Below, in pieces: positions 48,420 through 53,782 of a DNA stretch of 53,782 nt. Origin of the DNA: Lachnospiraceae bacterium (GTDB lineage Bacteria > Bacillota > Clostridia > Lachnospirales > Lachnospiraceae). The DNA lies in NCBI GenBank assembly GCA_017443065.1, contig JAFSPF010000015.1, positions 1-53,782 on the forward strand, given 5' to 3'. Made by a program: the position numbers and the translations under genes. The notes under the pieces are model-generated. The model saw only the letters and a program-made list of their open reading frames with translations. It made no database searches and was not told the DNA's origin. Each line of letters begins with the position of its first letter. Within the stretch, counting starts at the first letter, position 1.

Positions 48420-51176
48420 ATGCCGGAAACCTCCACAAAGAAAAAAAAAGGCAAAACCATATTCCGGACGATTGCCGTACCGCTGCTGATCCTTCTGCTG
48501 GTACAGGTGATTCTGCTGTCCGCGGCGCTCTATGTCAGCGGCATCTTCCGCCGTCTTCGTGAAAACGAACGCTCCATCCTCTTAAAGCAGGTACAAAACC
48601 GGCAGGAATACCTCCAGAATGTCATGATCGGCAACTGGATGCAGCTGAGCACCATCTCGGAATCCATCAACTCCTCCATGGAGCGTCTGCTGGCGGACGG
48701 CACGGTTACGCTGGAGAGCATGGATGATTCCTCCGATGCCTGTATGGCCCTGCTTTATATGATTGCGCAGGACGTCATCACGGATTTCAGGGCGAAGCGT
48801 GTCTCCGGCATCTATCTCATATTCAACGCCGATGACCTGACCGCGGAACGCGAGGAAGGCCTCTCCGGCAGAAAGCCCGGCATCTTTATCAGGGATCTGG
48901 ACCCTGCCGCATCCCCTTCCCTCCGCAATGAGGATCTGCTCTTTGAGTTTGCGCCCGCGGGCCTTGTGCGTTCCATGAACATCTCGACGGACAGTCTCTG
49001 GTCACCGATGTTTTCCTATGACTTCAGCGAGAACCCGGAGGATTACGACTTTCTTTACAAGCCCTTCCAGACCGCCTATGACAACGGCGGCCAGGGAGAC
49101 GCCCAGGATTACGGCTACTGGTCCGTCTCCCCCTTCCGTTATGCGGAAGACACCTTTACCGTCACCTATTCGATCCCGCTGATGCTGCGCAACGGAACGG
49201 TGTACGGCGTGATCGGCATTGACATGACACCGGAACAGCTGGCTTCCAGCCTCCCCTATCCGGAGCTCTTTGACGAAAACTACGGTACCTATATTCTGGC
49301 CGGCAGCTATCTGGACACCGGTACGCCTTCCACGCCGCGTGAGATCCGCCTGAAAAACATCCTCACCAACGGTGAGCATCTGACGCTCCGGGAAGGGGAA
49401 GAAATCACACTGGCACTTTCCGATGACGGCACCTATTACACCTTTGATCACAACGGGGTTTCCTACTACGCCAATATTGCGATGTTCCGCGTTTACAATT
49501 CCAATGCCCCCTTTGAAAACGAGAGACTGTTTCTGGCGGGTGCCGTGGAACGGAGCAGAATCGACAGTTTTCCGAACCAGGTGCTGACAGCCATCGTTTC
49601 CATCCTGGTCCTGATCTTCTTCCTCGGTGCCGTTGTGATGATGGTCTTCTCCCGGCAGATCTCCAAATCGATCCGCAGGCTTTCTTCCGAAGTCATCGCC
49701 GCACAGCGCGAGGGACACGCGCTGCCCGCACTTTCCGCAACCGGGATAGAGGAAATCGATATTTTTGCGGACGCCATCTCCGCTCTTTCCCAGGAAACCG
49801 CAGAGAGCGCGGAACGTGAGCAGCGGATCATCGCCCATGAGCGTGACTATGACTTCCTGACCGGGCTGATGAACCGCCGTGCCTTCTACCGTTCGGCGGA
49901 CGCGGTGATGGAGGATACCTCCTCCCTTGACGTCTCCGCCCTCATCATGCTGGATCTGGACAATCTCAAACAGATCAACGACCGCTACGGACATGATGTC
50001 GGTGACCGCTATATCTACCGTGCCGCCTCCTGCTTCCATGACGCGCTACCGGACAATACGCTGATCGGCCGCATGTCCGGTGACGAATTCCTGATTCTGA
50101 TGCACGGCTATCATGACCGTCAGGAGATCCGCGACATTGTGGAGGCGCTTGCGGATTCCATCCAGGAAAGTGTCTTTATGCTTCCGGATCACAAAAAAGA
50201 CATCATCCGCGTTTCCGGCGGTATCGCCTGGTATCCGGAGGACGGCACCACCTTTGCCGAACTGATGAAAAAAGCGGACTTTGCCATGTACCAGGCCAAG
50301 CAGGACGGCAAGGGGCGTTTTGCGGAATTCGATCCGGAAAAGTTCAACCGCCAGAGCGTCTTCAACCGGACGCTTGCCGAACTGGACGATCTGATGCAGC
50401 ATCCGGAGCTGATGAATTACCACTTCCAGCCGATCGTGCGTGCCACAGACGGCACGATCTACGCCTACGAAGCCCTGATGCGTGTCTCCGGTCTGCCGCT
50501 CCTTCGCTCGCCGGATGAAGTGCTCTCCCTTGCGCGCAGCGAGCACCGCCTGCATGATATCGAATGGCTCACCTGGAGCAGGACGCTCGCCTGTTATGAT
50601 GAGCTGATCCGGCAGGGGCAGCTGGATGAACGTCCGTATATTTTCCTGAACTCCATCTCCAGCGAGCATCTGACGGAGCAGGAGGCTGCGGAGGTCAACG
50701 ACCGCTTCGGGCCGTACCTGTCAAAGCTGGTCATTGAGATCACCGAAGGGGAATACATGGATCCCGACGCCATGGAATTCAAGCGCAGGATGCCGGGCAT
50801 CTCCGGTCTGTTTGCGCTTGATGATTACGGCTCCGGATATAACTCCGAAAAGATGCTGCTTGACTTAACGCCCAGGTATATCAAGGTGGATATTTCGATC
50901 ATCCGCAACATCGATACCTCGGCGGATAAGCAGATGATTGTGACGAATATCGTGAAATACGCGCACGAACGTGAGATGTTTGTGGTTGCGGAAGGACTGG
51001 AAACGGAGGCCGAGGTCCGGAAGGTTCTGGAGCTCGGTGTCGACCTGTTGCAGGGCTATTTCCTCTCCAGGCCCGCGCGGATTCCGGATTCTCCCTCCGC
51101 GGAGAGTGTCCGGCTGATCCGGCAGTACCGGGAGCTTTCCGCTGCCGCCGCGTCCATGGCGGCCGGTACTGCCTGA
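48420..51176 (+). CDS. Membrane GGDEF-EAL protein with extracytoplasmic sensor domain
   Basis: A 918-residue protein for cyclic-di-GMP control. A membrane helix at 16-42, a large outer domain (45-385, dCache-like), a second helix at 388-410 and a HAMP-like linker precede the output. The GGDEF domain (about 475-635) has SGDEF at 553-557 with no RxxD inhibitory site (Pro544 and Thr547 at those positions). The EAL domain (about 660-890) has EALMR at 684, Asn744, Glu774 and Glu776-region ITEGE, the DDYGSG pair at 801-802, Lys822, Glu858 and Gln878 of LLQGY, so it looks active as a phosphodiesterase. ATG 48420 follows the binding-protein stop by 2 bases. Confidence 0.9.
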   Translation: MPETSTKKKKGKTIFRTIAVPLLILLLVQVILLSAALYVSGIFRRLRENERSILLKQVQNRQEYLQNVMIGNWMQLSTISESINSSMERLLADGTVTLESMDDSSDACMALLYMIAQDVITDFRAKRVSGIYLIFNADDLTAEREEGLSGRKPGIFIRDLDPAASPSLRNEDLLFEFAPAGLVRSMNISTDSLWSPMFSYDFSENPEDYDFLYKPFQTAYDNGGQGDAQDYGYWSVSPFRYAEDTFTVTYSIPLMLRNGTVYGVIGIDMTPEQLASSLPYPELFDENYGTYILAGSYLDTGTPSTPREIRLKNILTNGEHLTLREGEEITLALSDDGTYYTFDHNGVSYYANIAMFRVYNSNAPFENERLFLAGAVERSRIDSFPNQVLTAIVSILVLIFFLGAVVMMVFSRQISKSIRRLSSEVIAAQREGHALPALSATGIEEIDIFADAISALSQETAESAEREQRIIAHERDYDFLTGLMNRRAFYRSADAVMEDTSSLDVSALIMLDLDNLKQINDRYGHDVGDRYIYRAASCFHDALPDNTLIGRMSGDEFLILMHGYHDRQEIRDIVEALADSIQESVFMLPDHKKDIIRVSGGIAWYPEDGTTFAELMKKADFAMYQAKQDGKGRFAEFDPEKFNRQSVFNRTLAELDDLMQHPELMNYHFQPIVRATDGTIYAYEALMRVSGLPLLRSPDEVLSLARSEHRLHDIEWLTWSRTLACYDELIRQGQLDERPYIFLNSISSEHLTEQEAAEVNDRFGPYLSKLVIEITEGEYMDPDAMEFKRRMPGISGLFALDDYGSGYNSEKMLLDLTPRYIKVDISIIRNIDTSADKQMIVTNIVKYAHEREMFVVAEGLETEAEVRKVLELGVDLLQGYFLSRPARIPDSPSAESVRLIRQYRELSAAAASMAAGTA

Positions 51177-51191
51177 GTCCTGCCCTTCGTA

Positions 51192-51872
51192 CTAATCATG
51201 TAATCTGTTTCTGTTCTTTCCCTCTCTCAGACGGCTGGCTTCAAAACGCTGCCTTGTCGTCAGCAGATCTCGTAAGGAATAAAAACGCTCCTCCACCGGT
51301 CCCTCCGGAATATTGGTATCCAGCGCCATGGCGCAGATATCAATCTGTTCGTCCGTGATCCCCTGCCGCAGGTCATCCAGAATCTTCAGGCGTTCGTCCG
51401 TGGAATCCGCGTCCAAAAATGCCACCACCCTGCGGTCCAGGTTCAGCTCTTCCGCCTCCTCGTCGATGGTCTTGCCCATGACACCGGGAATCTTCTTCGG
51501 CTCGTCCTCCTCCGGGTTCTCCTCCGGCACAAGCGTTGCCGTCTCCGGCGCCTTTGTCTCCGCGCTTTCCGCTTCCCGCCTGCCGTCACGTAATACCTCC
51601 GGCACATCCGGAATGACCGGACGCTCCCTTATGGTTTCGCTCATCGGCTTCATCAGCTGGAAGCGGTGGCTCTGCGGCGCATCCGGATAGCGGATGGTAT
51701 CCAGCGGCTCCATAAACATCCACAAGGGCCTGCAGTAGATGGAAAAATCACCGTACATGGCCTGATAGACCACCATCTCCTCTCCGGTTTCGGAGTGCTT
51801 GCACAATGTGACGATCTGATAGAGCCTTCCCTTGAAGTGCCGGTATACCTCCTGGGGTCTTGGTTTACGCAA
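51192..51872 (-). CDS. DUF1653 protein with a long C-terminal extension
   Basis: A 226-residue protein starting at TTG 51872, with GGAGG 8 bases upstream. Residues 8-75 are the DUF1653 domain: VYRHFKGRLYQIVTLCKHSE, TGEEMVVYQAMYGDFSIYCR, PLWMFMEP. This small SH3-like fold usually fills a protein of about 70-110 residues. Here a further 140 residues follow, with a Glu/Pro-rich linker and a helical end (VGKTIDEEAEELNLDRRVVA, ERLKILDDLRQG). Function unknown. Overlaps the holA end by 8 bases and is convergent with the GGDEF-EAL gene, with only 15 bases between stops. Confidence 0.8.
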   Translation of the reverse strand: MRKPRPQEVYRHFKGRLYQIVTLCKHSETGEEMVVYQAMYGDFSIYCRPLWMFMEPLDTIRYPDAPQSHRFQLMKPMSETIRERPVIPDVPEVLRDGRREAESAETKAPETATLVPEENPEEDEPKKIPGVMGKTIDEEAEELNLDRRVVAFLDADSTDERLKILDDLRQGITDEQIDICAMALDTNIPEGPVEERFYSLRDLLTTRQRFEASRLREGKNRNRLHD

Positions 51873-52911
51873 CGTTCGTTCCTCCTGCTTTTTTTGATGA
51901 TGTGATCTGTGCAATGACCATCTCCACCGCGATGGTCCTGTCCAGTCTGCCGCGCTTCAGGGCCTGCTCGTTTTCGAGACAGACCTGCAGTGCGCGCGCA
52001 AGCTCCGCACGCGAAAAGGCCTTTGACCAGCCGGTGTATTTGTAAACAATATTCGGATGGAGTCCCGTGTCCTTTGCGATCCGGGCCTCCCCCGCGTGCC
52101 GCTTCACCAGTTCCTTCACCTGCAGCAGCATATGAAACTGCCTGGCAATCATGGCAAGAATGCTGTTCGGCTTTTCCTGCGTCTCCAGCAGTCGGACGTA
52201 TTGACGGAAGGCTTCATCCGCATTCCGTTCCGAAAGGGCATCCGTCAGGGAGAAGATTTTCGAGCTCGTGATGCCGGACGTGATCGCGTCGATATCCTTT
52301 GCGGTAATCTCACTGCGCCCTTCCGTATAATCGATCAGCTTGTTCAGTTCCTGATCGATATGGGCCATATCCCCCGCCATGCCGGAAAGAAAATGATCCA
52401 GCGTCCGTTCGGTAAAGTTGTGTCCCGCTCTTTTCAGCCTGCTGGCAACCCAGAGGCGGATGTCCCGGCCGGACTGTCTGTCACAGCTGATCTCCCTGCC
52501 GCGCTTCAGCGCCGCCTTGTAAAGGGCCGTCCGCTTATCGATCTGCGTCTCCAGAAAGACCAGCGCCGCCGTCTCCGGCGGATCCTTCAGCCATTCCGTA
52601 AGAACGTCGGAGCCGTTTTTAAAGAACCCCGTGTCCTCCGCGATCACCACGCGCCGCTTCGCAAAAAAGGGCATCGTGGACGCGAAGTTGACGATTTCCT
52701 GCGCATCCGTCTTTTCGCCGCGGACGCGTAAGAGATTCCCGTCACCGCCGCCCTCGCATAAGGCCTTCTGCAGATTGGTCTTCACCTGGCTGCGGAGATA
52801 GATCTCCTCCCCCGTAATCAGATAAAGCGCGCGAAAGGTCTCTGTTTTGATGTCCGCATCAATCTGCCTTCGCTGTTCCCGGTACGGGGAAGGAGCGGCC
52901 TTTCCTGCCAT
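51865..52911 (-). CDS. holA: DNA polymerase III subunit delta
   Basis: A 348-residue clamp-loader subunit that opens the sliding clamp. The N-terminal domain has LYLITGEEIYLRSQVKTNLQ and later MPFFAKRRVVIAEDTGFFKN, as in HolA/YqeN. The middle and C-terminal parts (ITAKDIDAITSGITSSKIFS, MIARQFHMLLQVKELV) are typical of Firmicute YqeN. It starts 2 bases after the gpmA stop and overlaps the DUF1653 gene by 8 bases. Confidence 0.94.
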   Translation of the reverse strand: MAGKAAPSPYREQRRQIDADIKTETFRALYLITGEEIYLRSQVKTNLQKALCEGGGDGNLLRVRGEKTDAQEIVNFASTMPFFAKRRVVIAEDTGFFKNGSDVLTEWLKDPPETAALVFLETQIDKRTALYKAALKRGREISCDRQSGRDIRLWVASRLKRAGHNFTERTLDHFLSGMAGDMAHIDQELNKLIDYTEGRSEITAKDIDAITSGITSSKIFSLTDALSERNADEAFRQYVRLLETQEKPNSILAMIARQFHMLLQVKELVKRHAGEARIAKDTGLHPNIVYKYTGWSKAFSRAELARALQVCLENEQALKRGRLDRTIAVEMVIAQITSSKKAGGTNVA

Positions 52912-52913
52912 GC

Positions 52914-53660
52914 TTACTTCTTCTTCCCCTGGTTGGCGACGGCCTCCATCTTGGCCTTCAGCGCTTCCTGATCGCCGAGGTAGTAATGATTCACGGCCTT
53001 GAAATTGTCATCAAACTCATAGACCAGCGGCACACCCGTCGGGATGTTCACGCCGATGATGTCCTCATCCGAAATGTTATCGAAGTATTTCACAAGGGCG
53101 CGGAGGGAATTGCCGTGGGCGGCAATAATGACGCGCTTGCCGGCCTCCATGTCCTTTTTGATGACCTCATTGAAGTACGGCACCGCACGGTCGATCGTGA
53201 TCTTTAAGGATTCCGTGAGCGGCAGCTTATCCTTTTCCACGGTGCGGAACATGTCCTGGTTCTGCGGCGCGCGTTCGTCCGAGGGCTCTAATTCCGGCGG
53301 CGTGATGTCAAAGGAACGGCGCCAGATCTTCACCTGGTCCTCGCCGTACTTTTCCGCCGTTTCGGATTTGTTTAAGCCCTGCAGCGCCCCGTAATGACGC
53401 TCGTTTAACTGCCAGGCCTTGACGACGGGCAGCCAGTTGCGGTCCATTTCGTCCAGAATGTGATTCAGGGTGTGGATCGCGCGCTTCAGGAAGGAGGTGT
53501 AGCAGATATCGAAATCATAGCCCTCCGCCTTTAAGAGCCTTCCGCCCTCCTTGGCCTCCTCATGTCCCTTTTCGCTCAAATCCACATCCGTCCAGCCCGT
53601 GAAGAGATTGAGCTTGTTCCATTCGCTTTCGCCGTGTCGTACAAGTACCAACTTCATCAT
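52914..53660 (-). CDS. gpmA: 2,3-bisphosphoglycerate-dependent phosphoglycerate mutase
   Basis: A 248-residue glycolytic enzyme. The phospho-acceptor His is in [20 protein letters not shown] (His9); the second active-site His is in [14 protein letters not shown]; Glu of [15 protein letters not shown] is also present. AGGAGG lies 9 bases before ATG 53660, with a second ATG right after. The 120 bases upstream to the window edge are GC-rich with palindromic CCTCCGGAGG but hold no gene that I can support. Confidence 0.96.
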   Translation of the reverse strand: MMKLVLVRHGESEWNKLNLFTGWTDVDLSEKGHEEAKEGGRLLKAEGYDFDICYTSFLKRAIHTLNHILDEMDRNWLPVVKAWQLNERHYGALQGLNKSETAEKYGEDQVKIWRRSFDITPPELEPSDERAPQNQDMFRTVEKDKLPLTESLKITIDRAVPYFNEVIKKDMEAGKRVIIAAHGNSLRALVKYFDNISDEDIIGVNIPTGVPLVYEFDDNFKAVNHYYLGDQEALKAKMEAVANQGKKK

Positions 53661-53782
53661 GTTTGATAACCTCCTGATAGTTAATATTTTCCTCCCCTTC
53701 CCCCATGGCTTGCGCCGGAGGAGGAGGTGTGGAATGTCGTGTGACCGCCGACGCGCCCTCCGGAGGACGAGCGGTTGTTGTC

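Noticed and set aside
53661-53782. Promoter or gene upstream of gpmA
   Set aside because: GC-rich stretch with CCTCCGGAGG palindrome but no convincing -35/-10 pair or coding frame within the visible bases.

Overview
The window looks like chromosomal DNA of a Clostridia species, most likely a GC-rich member of Lachnospiraceae. The support is the compact operons with strong AGGAGG-type ribosome sites, RecU, short-form HisG with HisZ, an orphan butyryl-CoA-dehydrogenase-like enzyme, an Rpn-like PD-(D/E)XK protein with the FADLFNAVLFDG pattern, and the YolD-like/Y-family polymerase pair. I could not run a search, so the family assignment is an inference.

Region 1 (1-7176) is AT-rich and foreign in character: the right part of an integrated mobile element that ends in the 3' end of a tRNA-Ala(GGC) gene (7177-7249, minus strand). 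A leftward operon runs from 6183 to about 588. In order it holds an AlpA/excisionase-like protein, a small unknown protein, a putative HUH nuclease (Rep/relaxase type), a 45-residue membrane peptide, a small unknown protein, a terminase-small-subunit-like HTH protein, two further unknown proteins, a second excisionase-like protein, and two tandem tyrosine recombinases. A divergent XRE-like regulator (6300-7022) faces this operon across a control region of phased repeats. A lipoprotein fragment and a small XRE regulator at the extreme left share an operator; they may be element cargo. No conjugation, capsid or large-terminase genes are visible, so the element resembles a phage satellite or a mobilizable island. 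Its left end lies outside the window.

Region 2 (7305-21052) is GC-rich core chromosome, mostly on the minus strand: a membrane MutS-like ATPase, tyrS, surE and an orphan solute-binding lipoprotein; an Rpn-like gene on the plus strand; then the histidine operon hisZ-hisG-hisD-hisB-hisIE running into a B12-binding radical SAM protein and its partner. The his promoter has a consensus -35 box and a perfect palindrome just downstream of -10. A 157-bp inverted repeat with 14-bp arms sits between hisD and hisB. HisIE carries an extra N-terminal HisA/HisF-like domain that appears catalytically dead.

Region 3 (21165-38343), again on the minus strand: a DUF6056-type membrane protein, recU, two pseudouridine synthases, a coiled-coil protein, coaD, rsmD, the type II topoisomerase pair parC/parE with a GNAT gene between them, then a YolD-like protein, a Y-family polymerase, udk and a heterodimeric ABC exporter with one degenerate ATP site.

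Region 4 (38471-53660) is mixed: a membrane-anchored transglutaminase-like protein, a class B sortase with a repetitive cytoplasmic tail plus a small membrane protein, the polyamine importer potABCD, a convergent acyl-CoA dehydrogenase separated from potD by a 190-bp nested inverted repeat, tRNA-Leu(CAA), an orphan solute-binding lipoprotein paired with a GGDEF-EAL protein, and the gpmA-holA-DUF1653 operon. The most novel candidates are the region 1 element, the MITE-like nested palindromes, the binding protein/GGDEF-EAL pair, and the HisF-like domain fused to HisIE.
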